DNA of 64,000 bases from Melanocharis versteri (Eukaryota > Chordata > Aves > Passeriformes > Melanocharitidae): contig VZTG01010146.1 of assembly GCA_013397845.1 (NCBI GenBank), positions 124,001 to 188,000 of the forward strand, in the 5' to 3' direction. The notes beneath the pieces were generated by a model. That model was not told where the DNA came from, searched no databases, and saw only the letters and a list, made by a program, of their open reading frames with translations. A program made the translations under genes and the position numbers. Shown one piece after another: positions 38,801-50,572 of this stretch; the first letter of the stretch is position 1, and each line of letters starts with the position of its first letter.

Positions 38801-41002
38801 AAAAATTTTTTTTCTCTTTTTGGTAGAAGTCCAGAAATCTTCCTGCAGGAAAAACTAGTCTCAAAATGTTATCAGCTGACTTATCCTAATCCTAGCATTT
38901 TGAGTAACCCTTAGCTTTATCATTTGATTGTATGAAGCTTAACTATTAATAATTCATAAGTTTTCTTGGATATACTTTTAGAAACATCAAGAAATGGGAA
39001 CTTTTCTTGCTGAAAAGAAATAAATAGAACACTGTGATCTTAAAGCAGCAAATAATTTCTGGAGCCAGCTTGCTGGGAAGCAGCTGAGCAGTAGCCAAGA
39101 TTAATTTGTTCTTTAGATCTTGGTACTCTGAATTTTCCTACCATTCAAGATTGCTTTGGTGATATTTATTATCTTTTTCACACCTATAGCAACTTCAGAT
39201 GACATTTTCAGAGGTGGTAAAAGAAATGAACTTCTGCAATTTGTAATAGAAGTTATGGGAATCCAAGTGAAGTTTTTCAGGAAACAAACTTTATTAAAAC
39301 TGTGCAGATTGACCCTTGAATTGTTAATTTTTTTGCTCAATAAAATAATTGGGAAAACCTATGTATTTCAGTTCAGTTTTGTCAAAATGAGACATACCTA
39401 CTTATGTCAGCTTAATTTGAAATAATATACATTTATTTTTTTATACCACAATGGATAATACAATCCAGTATCTTCGTTTTAATTTTTACAAATGTTTTGA
39501 AGTGGTTTGTTTTATTTTATGGGATCAACCAGAAAACTCCCCAAAATAATTGTTCAGATAGCTCAAGGAATGAGTGCCCAAGTTATTTAGATTCACTTCA
39601 AAAGTTCAGCAGTAGCTGCCTTTATTGAAAACAAAATTTCTGTGTAACCAAAACAAAGGTACTGTATAAGGAATGTTGTTAACTTACTTTGATTGGGTTT
39701 TTGTCCTCACTTTACAGAAGGAAATGGATGGAAAAGTCAGTTCATGTACAGAAATCTCTATGACATTTCTGGCAAGATGAAAAGACCAGTGACTCGAAGC
39801 CCTTCCTTAGATAATGAATACATGGATGACAGTGACAAGTCTTGTATTAATGTTATCTGCATTACAATGTATTATACAGAAGAGAAGTGGTAGAATTTAT
39901 GGGACTGAACTAAGTGAATCAAGATCAGGCAATGATTAACATTTGGACCAGTAGCTTAAGACTTGGTTTCCTAAAATTAGATAGTTAAATCCAGATTCTG
40001 GACTTTTGGTCACTTTCAAATATGTAACTTGATTTTCTGGAATGCAGAAGACTAGTAGCTGTCATTTAAACTGTGCTTTGTAAACTCAGGTTGGTACTGT
40101 AATTGCGGCAGTTTATTATTACTAATGGTTTAGTTTGATATTTCATTTGTACGTGCTCACATAGAGCACATTACTTGTTTGAAAGCAACTGTAATGCGCA
40201 TAGTTACTGAAAAAGAGTAAAGGAGGAGAATTTTGGTAGAACTGCTGCGATCCTGACCATCTTAATATAAACTGGTAGCAGGATATCTGTAATGAAAATC
40301 CATATACAGACTGAATTTGCAGTTGGAAAAGTCAAGACTGAAATGCTAAATCTGTGATATGGCAGTCTAGAAATTATAAAATGAATAAGGGTGTCAAGAA
40401 AAAAAGAAATAGAAAAAGGAAGAGACTGTGAACAGTTTAAAAAAAATTGTCACGAGTACCTTTCATTTTTCTTTGTATGATTTTCATCTGATTAAAGCAG
40501 CTCAAATCATTGCTAATTAGACTTGGTAACCAGGCCATTAAATAAGATGAAAAATAACAGAATGAAGAAAGATTTGAAAAAAGTTAACTCAAATTTCAAG
40601 AACACAAGTTTGTACCATTCTACTGTTTGCATTTGGTATTTGTACAATTCATAATTTTAGATCTTTCTGAAATATAACTATGCCACTATTATGCAAAAAT
40701 TTTTAGAACTCAGATTAATGTTAAACTAATGCAGTTTATTTCTTATTTTAGAGTTTCATGCCACTTTTTAACCTAGTGCTCTAATAATGGTTAGTAGCAG
40801 TAGATGTAGAAGTGGTATTTCAGTGACCATTTCTAGTTTCTTCTACTTTGTTCTTCAGAATCTGAAACATTCTAGAGTAATCGTTTTTACCTGTCCTCCG
40901 GAGAGCCTAGAGGAGTTGAAGCGGTGACTACCTCTTGGTTAATTGTAGATACCAAGCAGTGAATTAGTGAATAGGCTGGAATTGAACTATTATTTATGTC
41001 TG
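32851..41002. other. Gene-free stretch with chance open frames
   Basis: No gene can be supported. The longest open frames of the whole window are here on the + strand: 37853-38194 (113 codons) and 38476-38826 (116 codons). Their products are Leu/Phe/Ile-rich with no recognisable domain, as expected for T-rich DNA. An acceptor-like site 'cctcactttacag' at 39705-39717 precedes an open frame to 39893, but I find no matching family and no compelling donor. Confidence 0.5.
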
Positions 41003-41062
41003 ATCAAAGGTTGGACTCTATGATCTTGGAGGTCTTTTCCAACCTTAATGATTCTATATGTT
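41003..41062 (+). mobile_element. CR1 LINE 3' tail fragment
   Basis: The sequence 'ggttggactctatgatctt', followed by 'ggaggtcttttccaacctta' and 'atgattctat', matches the canonical 3' terminus of CR1, including the first ATTCTAT-type terminal repeat. It is in sense on the + strand. Sequence to the left (about 40870-41000) may be a more diverged part of the same insertion, but I cannot trace it confidently. Confidence 0.9.
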
Positions 41063-42870
41063 CTGTATATACTCTGGCCAGTACAGAACCTAGCTTTTCA
41101 GAATGCTTCGAAAGAAAACTTGGCTGACAAAGAAACAGGAAGAAATAAAAGCACAGGTGGCAGTGGTATCCGTGTGAATGTTCTGAGTATTTTAATCCTC
41201 ACATTAAACCTATGGAATGAGGATAAAGTTCCCAAATGCAAGCAAGAGGTACATGAATTCTTCTAAAGGACCAGTCCTGTGGACAACTGACACACATGGT
41301 GTGTAAATTCTAGGGTGTTCCTTCTCTTTTTCAGTTCAGACACCAAGCTCCTAGCCAACTGGCAATGGAGAATTGTTGAATAAGGCTTGTCTATAAAACT
41401 AGTCCTCAGTCAGATGAAAGTAATGCAGATTTCCTTAATGTTCTCAATAGATAACTTGTTAGATGAAGTTAGCCAGCCCTAATTTATGAAAACTTTTGAT
41501 CTGACAGAGTTTATTGCAGATTCTTTTTTTTCTATCATCTCCTTAAAAAAAAAAAAGAAAAAAAAAAATCCTGCATCTTTCTTCCACTTTGGCTACACAG
41601 GCCTCCAGCCAACATCCAGGTGAATTACAATTGAATGATGTTATAATCTACAGTTGAATCTCACCCCAGCAGCCTTTCTGATTTGACACTGATACTCCTA
41701 AATCTCAGAGGGTAATAATTTTGATAGAAAATACCATAAAATGGAAGATGGAAAAAAGGACTAGAGTTTAATCCACCTTAGTCCCAGATTTATTCTGAGT
41801 TGAGCCAGATAGGGTATGATGGCTAGTTTGTACCAAAAAGTGCCTCCATCAGCAACTTTTGTAGTAGTAAACTCCATATAATGAGACACTTTGGAAGATT
41901 CAGCTTCATGACTAGCCTATAGTCATATTTATTTGTTTTGTGGAAAAGTCCGATTTAATGTTTCACTCTGAACTGTGGGTAAAATTCTTCCAGCAGAGTC
42001 TTTTATTACTTACTCAATGCCGAGGTCTTTGATGAGTGTGTTGAGGAGCCTAGCCAGGATGGGAGAACACACAAAAGAGTATCATGCTTCTGCAAACGAC
42101 AGAGTAGTTCAGTCCGAAAAGATCGGCCAGCTAAGTCTTTAAAATGACTGCAATCCCATAACTGCCTGGGAAAGGTCTGTCATTACTTCATGGCTTAAAG
42201 TGTTGTAGGACAGTGGTCTAAATCACGGGTATCATAAAGTTTTTACTAAGCTTGTTTTTACAAGACATTAGAAGTGAAGTACTTGTTTTATTCCTCCAGT
42301 TACACTCTATTGGATCCTGGCCTACTAAAAGTAATGAATTGAGAGTTGATTTTTTCAGAGGAAGAAATAGTTAATTTTCTTGCTTGTTTTTTCTCGCCAT
42401 TGTTTTTTTCCTTGGCATCTCTGCTCTGACATTTGGCCTAAGATCAAGAAATTTATGTGGAAGACATTGTTCAAATCAGGCCTTTCATAAGAATGGCTTA
42501 GGGAGGAAATGTGTTCTTGGCTTGCGGCTTACTCTGAATATAAGTGTTACAATGTGGAGGAGTGATTCACTGATGCCACTAGTTGATTGCAATCTCCATA
42601 TAACTTCTTTCTGCTCAGAGACAGTTTAAAATTTTTCAAAATCAGTATCTCTTATTTTTCTTTCTCTTGACATTCACTGCTTAAACTTCCATAAGGAACT
42701 GATATTGGCATCTGAAGATGTTACTTTTCCTGTCTTTCTTTCATTTTTAAAATATTTAATATTGCTGAGGTGGAGAAGGAAGACTTCCATGCATTGGAAG
42801 TTACTATTCAGGTATGCAGTTTGAAAAAAGAAATCAACAACCTGATTTGGACAGGAAGACAATGAGCAAT
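41063..42870. other. Gene-free stretch
   Basis: I see no gene or identifiable repeat here apart from the adenine tract at 41545-41568. Confidence 0.55.
41545..41568 (+). repeat. Adenine tract
   Basis: Twelve A, one G and eleven A follow one another. An A-tract like this can be the tail of a retroposed copy. I found no recognisable insert to its left and no target-site duplication, so I list it as simple sequence only. Confidence 0.9.
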
Positions 42871-42879
42871 TATTGAGAC

Positions 42880-43180
42880 ACTCCAGGAAATTTAATTAAA
42901 AATAGGATTTTTATGAGCAGTGTTAATGCTTGCTGCCTCAGCTGACCTGACAATAAAGGCTTTCCAAGTGACAGTGACATCTGGCGCAGGATCACATGTA
43001 GGAATTATGCAGAGGTAATAAAAAGCACTTAATTAGCATTGCAAATAGTATTCCAACGTTTAGGAGATGTCTGAAAATTTGCATACAGATACGTAATTAC
43101 GTAAGTTGCAGCTGTTGTGTTTGTTCCATAAGACCTTGCCACTTTGCTAGTAGAATATGCAAATCAGGAATTAATCCTTT
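42880..43180. promoter_or_regulatory. Enhancer-like motif cluster
   Basis: Within 300 bp there are two TTAATTA/TTAATTAG homeodomain cores (about 42892 and 43030) and an exact 12-bp palindrome ACGTAATTACGT (43091-43102). Overlapping it is an exact PAR-bZIP/NFIL3-type site TTACGTAA (43097-43104). An exact POU octamer ATGCAAAT lies at 43157-43164. There is no coding frame. This is the densest cluster of full consensus sites that I noticed in the window. Binding and conservation are not shown by the sequence alone. Confidence 0.35.
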
Positions 43181-44750
43181 TTAGCACCTACTTTCTCAGT
43201 AGTCCATAAATCTGTGGCAAATTATAGGAACTTGTGGACTTTCTCAGCTTGGCTCAAAATTCTGTGGAAAACAAAACTATATCTCTGAGCTTACTTAACT
43301 CTAAAGGTCTTTCAAGAGGTTTGTAAAATGCAGCTCCTTCATTGTCAGTTTTTTGATCCCCATTCATGTCTGATACCTTAGTTTGCAAGGTCATGCTGCA
43401 GGTCCCTTTTGGTATATTCCCTTCCAGTTTTAAAGAGAATCAAGTTAGTATTTATTCTCATCAGTACCTTTCTGATACAGGTAATTACCTTATGTTACAT
43501 GTAAACAGTGAAGGCTGGGAGGGAAGGATATCTGACCAAATAATAATGCTATATAGGTAGCTCATTAAATTTAAGGTGAAGCTGGCAACTCAGATGCCTA
43601 AAAAGCAAAACTGGACCAAAGTATTAGCTAATAATTTCTTAATACATGATTTCTCAGTGTAACTTCTTCTAAGTGCCTAGTATATAAGATTTCTTTACCT
43701 GAATAAGCTTGAACAATTTTCACTTAGGTACCAACAGAAAAAGACATGAAAAATGTTTATCCAAACCAGCTTTCTTGAGATATATTTTAAAATTAACTTC
43801 TATTGTGTTGCTACATTGATACTTTTGTAGCACATTTCTTGTATTTAGCTCTGGGGAGGTTTGCAGAGATACAGTCGATTAACAAAAGGTAATTCTGGCA
43901 GAGTTTGAACGTATTGAAGTAATGCATAGAGAAGTTGTTGTTTGTTTTTATTTTTAAACATGTTTTCCCTTGTGTTTTTGAAACTGCTTTTAGTATAATT
44001 ATGCCATTGCCCCTTCCATGTAATGGAAGATTCCCCTTATGCCTGAGTCCTGTAAAAAAGAAAGTTCAAAGCAACAAGGGAGTTCAGAGCAGGCTAGGTG
44101 ATAAAGCATCTTAGAAAACAGTGATTGTGCTCTCCCCCAGGAGAACTTCATTGTATCCAAGTTGAATTTGTGCTAGGAAATTGACTGGATTGTGGGCTGC
44201 TAGTTCTTTAACACTCTTCCATTAGATGAAAGCAGTTTGCAGTAATGTAGCCTGAAGTATATTTTTCTTTATTGACTATATAATACTTTTTCATTATTTT
44301 TTCTTGTAATTTAAGTGACATGTGCAAAATGACAATCTGTTTATAGACTAATTATAATTAACAATGAATATATCTTTAAGGGTTTTGTTGCTGTTTTTAA
44401 TGAGTATGAAAATGGGAATTGAAAATGAAATCTTTCTGCCCAGAATGACTGATCTACCTCATAGGCATTGTCAGCAATAGTTTTTACGGAGAGAGGGAAG
44501 TTGTAGTAACAGAAAGAATAAAATAATGAGCCTTCATAAATGCACTAGACAAAGACGGAAGCAACAGATGTTTCTTTTTCTTTAAACTGAGTGTGTGAGC
44601 ACAAGGAGAAATGTAGTTCTCTAATGACTGCTCCAGCAGAATGTTGCTGCTGGTAGCGGCTCTATTGAAAACAGAAAAAGTGGGAACAAGGTTTTGCTTC
44701 ACATTGCTGTAGCTACACCTGATTTTCTACAGTTTATCTTTACTTTCTAG
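43181..44750. other. Gene-free stretch
   Basis: Nothing gene-like or repetitive is recognisable. Confidence 0.55.
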
Positions 44751-44970
44751 AGGAGAGTTCATTTAACAGAGGATGAGCTGGGGCTGGCAGTGCAGATGGT
44801 TCTGATCTCTCTCTGCACCTCTGACTGCAGAATGGGAAGTTTTGGGGACTCAAAATCAGAGACAAAAATCCCCATGACTCCAGCCTGGTGCAGCTTAAAT
44901 ACTGTAGGCTGGCATCTAGCCAGATCCGTGTGGAGAAAGTGTCTTAGCTCAGTGTCTGTTTTGCTTCTGA

Positions 44971-45015
44971 ACACAGGCTTCCGAGGCAGCGCGCTGTCCC
45001 ACTGAGCCCCAGAGT
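44971..45015 (-). mobile_element. Possible tRNA-derived SINE head
   Basis: Read on the - strand, 'ggggctcagtgggacagcgc' followed by 'gctgcctcggaagcc' resembles the A-box half of a tRNA-derived SINE (GGCTCAGTGG, AGCGC, then an anticodon-arm-like stretch). A B-box (GGTTCGAATCC) is not recognisable downstream; only 'tgtgttcaga' stands near its place. It is too degenerate for a real tRNA gene. Confidence 0.25.
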
Positions 45016-45312
45016 TACTTTTAAGGTGTCCAATGATTTACACATCTCCAGATGAAGCTGAAACTCAGGCACTGTCACCTCTTCTTTCCTGCTCCACCCA
45101 CTGAACCTCCTTACCTGGCTGGAGGTCTACTGCCCTGTGTGTGGATTCCATGTGCTGGGTCTTGAATCATTTGTTAAAGAGCTTTTTCCAGAGGAAACAA
45201 TGTGGAACAATGCTCTTTCATGGAGAGTGAGTGGCTGTACAGAAGTGCCAGAGTTTGGGAATGCTTCAGACTATCCTGGCAGCGGCTGACTTCATGTTTG
45301 CCTGCTGTGCAG
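45016..45312. other. GC-richer unique sequence
   Basis: This part of a GC-richer patch (about 44.75-45.47 kb) has no confident gene. Two overlapping + strand open frames begin at 45202 and 45231 and run into the candidate exon that follows. Confidence 0.4.
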
Positions 45313-45434
45313 GGCTGGGGACACCGGCCTCGGTCATGGACCAGGGCTCCCTGCTGCTGCCAGACACAAAGAAAAGGCCAAAACCACTCCTCGAGGAATT
45401 TGTGGCTGAGAGTCTTTCCCTCTTCTTATGTGAG
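45313..45434 (+). other. Weak candidate exon
   Basis: A pyrimidine-rich acceptor 'gtttgcctgctgtgcag' ends at 45312, and a good donor GAG|gtacga sits at 45435, giving a 122-bp interval that is GC-richer than its flanks. Two reading frames are open throughout. One reads GLGTPASVMDQGSLLLPDTK at its start, but neither frame resembles a family I know. It could be an exon of a non-coding transcript, a terminal-gene exon or simply chance. Confidence is low. Confidence 0.2.
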
Positions 45435-45479
45435 GTACGAATCGTCCAGCAGCAGATAGAAGATGATTAGGACTAATGG

Positions 45480-46330
45480 TGCTTCTGCTTTTGTTTTCTG
45501 GTTCTTTTAGCTACGGTTACTAATAAGTACACTCACAGAGGACATTCTCTTGAATTAAATGTCCATGGCATTTTTCCTCCTAATTAAGCTGTGCATTTTT
45601 GAGATGCACAGCACAGTTCTTTCTTTTTAAAAGGTCGGGGAGTTCCCAGTGGTTTGATCTGTTTTCTGAATTTTTTTTTACAGTTTGAAAAAGATTTTTC
45701 TGCAGATTTCAACTGATTTATTTTTGTCAGGGCCATGCCACATACCAGTTCTAGGCCAGACCAATTAGAAACACGTATCTTTTGTTAGCTGAACAAATCT
45801 GATGTAACAAAATGTAAGCCTGGAAACCCAGACTTTTGCAGGCAGCAGACTGTCTGGAGGACTGTGATAGAATGTTCTCTGCAATGCTGAAGCCAGGCAG
45901 GAGCTTACTCACAACCTGTGACTGTGTGCCTACAATTCTTAGGGCTTATTTGGAAATTTCGGCTTGTCAGAGGCCTTTCCTGATGTAGGACCAAGGCTTT
46001 TTATCCCCCTGGATGTTACTTTGCTATTATTAGTAAAGAAAAGAATATATACAAAGTCACTTTTTATTGAGCTGTTGTAAAGGAACTGCAGTTATATATG
46101 TTTCTGCAACAACTGGCACAGTCCTGGTCTTGTCTGTCATCTCTAGATACTCTTGTTTTATGAAACACTGAAATCACATTGTGTGAGCCAAGGAAATAAT
46201 TTCCTTCCTTTCAGTCAGGAATAGATGGTGGAGAAAGTCCACTATCAATTTAATTCATCAGCTTCACTGGCTATATTTCAGATTTAATGGTTTTCAAATA
46301 TATTTCTAATTTGCTGTTAAGAAAATTAAA
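45480..46330. other. Gene-free stretch
   Basis: No gene or repeat is recognised in this interval. Confidence 0.55.
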
Positions 46331-46339
46331 ATAAAATTC

Positions 46340-46530
46340 ATAAATGCATTGCCAAAGGCAGCATTCAATACAGACTAATCTACACCTCAAGAAGGCATTC
46401 AATTTTTTTTTGTCCATAACTGCACATAATTAGTGTGTCTGCAACAAGCATGTAATTTTTATTATCTGTGAAGAGTTTGGCAGGGGGACTACATCATTAC
46501 CTGCACATCTAATAATGTGCAGTGCTACAA
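46340..46530. promoter_or_regulatory. Possible conserved non-coding element
   Basis: This non-repetitive AT-rich block contains CATAATTAGTG (near 46425) and two copies of the TGCA-containing word 'gcaca-taat/gcacatctaat'. It holds no coding frame. It resembles the other TAATTA-bearing blocks in the window. Confidence 0.15.
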
Positions 46531-46988
46531 TTCATTTTCTGAGATGCCATGTGTACTGACGAAAAACATTGACTTTATCTCTCTCTTTGTTATTTTATAG
46601 ACAAAGCAGAAGCCTAGCAGTCTGAAGCAGATAAAAAATAAGGATGGACAATATGTTAGAAAGAAATTTACATAGACAGTGAGCAGTAGTGAACAGCAAA
46701 AACTAGTGCGAAGATCCAGTGAATAACTGCTTATTTCAAAGACTCTGGGAATGTCAAGCAACAACAAAAAAGTACATTCTAGTCACTATCCAGTGACCTT
46801 GAATATGGATCTATAAGTGGTTTTATGTACATGCAAAATAGCATTAAAAATGGCTGACAACTGGGACGCGAATAAACAACAAATTGCTTTTTATTGTTGG
46901 CCTTTGGGCCATACAAAGTACAATGTCTTAAATATACGACTTTGCTATGAAGTGGGTTTAATTATTTCACTAAATTATGGACATAACT

Positions 46989-47007
46989 GAATGGAATGGA
47001 ATGGAAT
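46989..47007 (+). repeat. GAATG pentamer, about four copies
   Basis: A short run of three full GAATG units plus GAAT forms a minimal pentameric microsatellite. The array is too short to be satellite DNA. Confidence 0.85.
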
Positions 47008-47009
47008 CA

Positions 47010-48360
47010 TTTAGAAGAAGTAGCAAAGACATGAAGCAGCACTGAGGGCTGCTCAGATTTGTGTAGTTACTTGAAAAAGGAAGCTTTGCATAAGGAGTAA
47101 TAGTATGCTGGAAGATTATGTGAAGAGGACAATGATGAAGAGGACAAAAGCTCCCTTAAGGAGTTGTTTTCTGAGAGTAACTATGAGAAGAACTCGGCTA
47201 ATAATTAGAGAGTCCCTATCTGTGTGGGCATGATTCTTCAAAACACTTTGTTTTGAGGGACCAGCAAGCAGGTCCCGCCTTTCTGAGGCACTTCTTGGGA
47301 TCAGATTTATTTTTCTTGCAGTCAATGAAGCCTCAAGTGTGGTCCTGAAGACCCATCTAGACCATGAAGAGCCCCCACATGAAGGCTGCTTGTCAGCTGG
47401 AAGAGCTGGAGGGTGGATGTGCCAGGAAGCACACTGTGAATATGGCTATTCCTGCATTCCTTTCAATATAGCATAGATCCACACTTTGAATTTGAGCCAT
47501 AGGCATAATTTAAGCAGAAAAATGCAATTTAAATTGTTACATTCCTTCTATCTGAACTGGAAACAGGCATTTCTGGTGCTGTTCTTAGTTGGTTTTAATA
47601 ATTTCTTCCTCACATTTGCACTGAATATGAAAAAGTGGAAAGAAAATGCTCTTAAAATAAGATGTACCAATAGGACACTTCCATAGAAAGGAAGTTCTGT
47701 AATTAAATATTTGAGATGAAAAACTAGAAACTCTTCTGCTGCTGAATATCCTGTATTAAACTTCAGAGCTGTAAGTCCCTTCTTCAGGTGAGGAAGTTCT
47801 GTGGGTCCAAGTGGAGTCTCATGACACCAATGGAGGAAGCTGCTCTTCCTTGCTAATGGAAGTATGGGTTTCTGCCACACACCATTTCTGTTCTGCAGAA
47901 TCTAAGGTAATGGTTTTTTTAGAAATGTCTGTTTTATTAATTGGGGTTGCTAAGACTGTTTTTAGACTACAAATCAAATTCTGCAGTTATCTTACTATGA
48001 ATGCAGTCAAAAAAGTGGAACTTTTCTGTCTTAATGGGTGCTAAAATAGTATTTCAGTGTTTCTAGCTGTGCCAGGAAAAAAAACAACTAATAAGTTTAT
48101 CTAGTCTAGTTACATGAATTGGCCCCTTCCTTCCATGATCTGCAATGGGAATACCTTGTGATTTTTCAGATGTGTAAGAGGTCCTGTCTTCTCTCAGCAC
48201 CTCTGACAGAGAAAATACCTATTCCTCTGTATATGATAATGACTGTTAGTATATGTTGAATGTGTGTAGTGTAACTTTTTTTTGGTGCGGGATTGTTTTT
48301 GAAAAATCTGATCACATAGCAAAAAAAAGCATGTACATTAATGTTTTAAGATAAATATCC
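47010..48360. other. Gene-free stretch
   Basis: Two overlapping opposite-strand open frames (47486-47686 + and 47548-47880 -, up to 110 codons) have no recognisable domain. I see no gene or transposon. Confidence 0.5.
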
Positions 48361-48368
48361 TCTTTAGC

Positions 48369-48405
48369 AGCTTGCACTTTAAAATAAAGCTTTAAAGTGC
48401 AAGCT
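48369..48405. repeat. Perfect 15-bp inverted repeat (hairpin)
   Basis: AGCTTGCACTTTAAA (48369-48383) is exactly the reverse complement of TTTAAAGTGCAAGCT (48391-48405), with a 7-base loop. The word CTTTAAAATAAAG also occurs twice directly (48377-48389 and 48404-48416), overlapping the hairpin. The combination suggests a template-switch or inverted micro-duplication event. A tiny element end or a structured RNA is less likely because the stem is short. Confidence 0.9.
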
Positions 48406-48419
48406 TTAAAATAAAGGCA

Positions 48420-49010
48420 TGATGAAAAATTCGAAATAGAAGAACAATTCTTCAAGAAAATATTCTTTATGCTCAGGAGAAAATATTACCTGATTGTCAG
48501 AAATCTTTTGTTGATGTGTGCTGCATATGTACATTTCTCTTTCCCTATTAGACCTTTCATTCTTTGTTTATATTAATTTTTTTCTGTGACTATCATTTGA
48601 GACTAACAATACAAAGTAATCTTTTTTCAGCAGTTTTGGAAATATCACTCTTGATGCCTGAGCCACCTGATTTTTACTGACTGTTTTACAGTGGGAATGA
48701 AAAAAAAATGCAGTACTCCAAAAAATGAGTTGCTATGTAAAATCATTGCCTTAAGTCCAATTTCTCTTTTCTCTTTCAGATGTTGCTTTTCTTTGTCTTT
48801 GACTACAAATGTTTCTCAAGATTTTTCAGGGAGTGAAATTGTGCTTCGGAAGTAAAGAGATAAAGAATGCTAAAACTATATTTATTTAAACAAACAAACA
48901 AAAATCCCAGAGAGCTCTGCCATTTCCTTTTTATTTTTTTTTAACTTGCTTGGCTAATGCAGTAACATAGAAGACTAGAACAACTTTAACTAAAGAAAAC
49001 CAGTACATAT
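48420..49010. other. Gene-free stretch
   Basis: No gene or recognisable repeat is present, only T-rich and A-rich runs. Confidence 0.55.
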
Positions 49011-49020
49011 CGTTGTTTTA

Positions 49021-49140
49021 CTAAGGGAAGTTCCATAACATTAATGCTAACAGCTCAACTAGAACTGCTTTTTTCTTGCATAATTAGCAGTTATTAATGC
49101 TTATAAATGGTTATTTATGCATAATTAGGTACTAGATACA
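49021..49140. promoter_or_regulatory. TAATTA-repeat enhancer-like block
   Basis: The decamer GCATAATTAG occurs exactly twice, at 49078-49087 and 49119-49128, 41 bp apart or close to four helical turns. ATTAATGC words flank and lie between them. Paired, phased homeodomain sites are a feature of some developmental enhancers, but such AT-rich words are also easy to obtain by chance here. Confidence 0.25.
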
Positions 49141-50570
49141 TTTTGAGGACCCCAGAAGATAAATTTTAAATTGAGCTCTTGGTTTCATTACCTGAAAAGG
49201 GGCCATTACTTTGTGGCTTTGGGCCAAACACAATGCTTGAAATGAATCATGTTATTTCAGAAACAGTAACTATTGGTAAAAACATTGAAATTCAAGGAAC
49301 TGTTTAGTGACATAAATACCAATAAGCTACAAAATTACAGCCCATTCCTCTGAGACTCTATGCACCAACAGTTAGTCTTAAGTGATTCAATCGTGACTAA
49401 TTACATATTACCAGTCCTGATCTTTAACACTTCAATCAACCTTTAGTTGTGCTGTTTATACATAATTTGTGTCTGTTTATGGTTTTATGTGATAACTGTG
49501 CCAATCTGCATTTCATTAAAATTGATGTGGAGATGGTGGAGGCTTTTCCACATAATTTTTTTTTTTTTTAGATACATCTCTTCCTTTGCTCTACCTCTTA
49601 GTTTTTGCTTTGCAGCTTCTTTTACTGACTAGCCTCATAGTTCAATGGCTTTTGTTGAGTTGCTGTGAGGGAAAAAGGGGAAACCAAACATCTCTGCAAT
49701 CCAAACATGACCAGTTGCGTTGGACAGCTTGGAGGAGTGTGAAGTGCTGAAGTGCATGACGTAGATGTCACCAGCCACAGGGCAACTGGACACTGCAGCT
49801 GTATCAGCCTTATGCTGCATTTAAGCTTATGCTATATGCTGAGAGGCAGGGATTGCAGCGTGGATGATATTAGCTCAGTGTTATTGTGGCTGCTCTTTCT
49901 GGGATATGGGAAAAGATTACATTGTGCTTCCCTGGCCCTCCAAGACACGCCAGGCTTTTGGAGACTGCTCTGGGATCAGTGGATCATCTTCGTTGTGTGG
50001 AGCAGGTACACCACCCTTCAGCCACCAAATCCATGGCTGTGAATTCTACATGGGGAGTCCTCGCACATGTAGATGGGAAGAGCCAGATACCACATAGGGA
50101 CACCAATAGAAGCCACTAATGGAAGGGGGGATTTTCAAAAACTGGCAACACCAAATGCATTATTCATTGGATTCTCTGACTACTTAATCAGAATTGGGCA
50201 CTTTCTTGCAGGTGGGAATCCTCAGACAGGGTTGCCCCTCTTGGAATTAACCTTCTAAAGCATATCTGCTTTTTTTCAGTAGTCTGTGGCCTAGAGACCA
50301 AAAATTTCTGGTTCTTCCTTGTGGGCAGTATCTCTTTTAGTTCATCATTTATTTCTCTATCGCTAGCTTCCAGGTGTGGTTTGTGCAGGTGGTATCCTTT
50401 GCTTCCTTAATAATGTCACAATTCCACACTTGTTTTGGTGAGGCTAATTGATATCGTGTCCTTAATGTGTTTGGAGTATACTGACAAGTTCAGGCTTTTT
50501 TTTTGTTAATGAGGTAAGTGTTTCTAGTCCAGTTAAACATTTATTGGGTCCTCTAGGCTGTGGGTTTCAT
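49141..50570. other. Gene-free stretch with a GC-richer patch
   Basis: A less AT-rich patch at 49700-50110 produces four overlapping open frames of 61-96 codons in different frames. None has a known motif, and their overlap argues that they are compositional artefacts. Confidence 0.5.
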
Positions 50571-50572
50571 GC

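Noticed and set aside
37853..38826. Three consecutive + strand open frames, including the longest in the window (116 codons)
   Set aside because: They lie in different frames, and their products are Leu/Phe/Ile-rich as T-rich DNA gives by chance. No domain, start context or splice pattern supports a gene.
44971..45015. A functional tRNA gene on the - strand
   Set aside because: An A-box-like stretch is present, but there is no matching B-box, acceptor stem or T-arm. At most it is a SINE relic.
47548..47880. 110-codon - strand open frame
   Set aside because: It overlaps an opposite-strand frame, has a random-looking product with no domain, and lacks splice or promoter context.
49752..50119. 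Four overlapping + strand open frames of 61-96 codons
   Set aside because: Several frames open at once in a GC-richer patch indicate composition rather than coding. No motifs.
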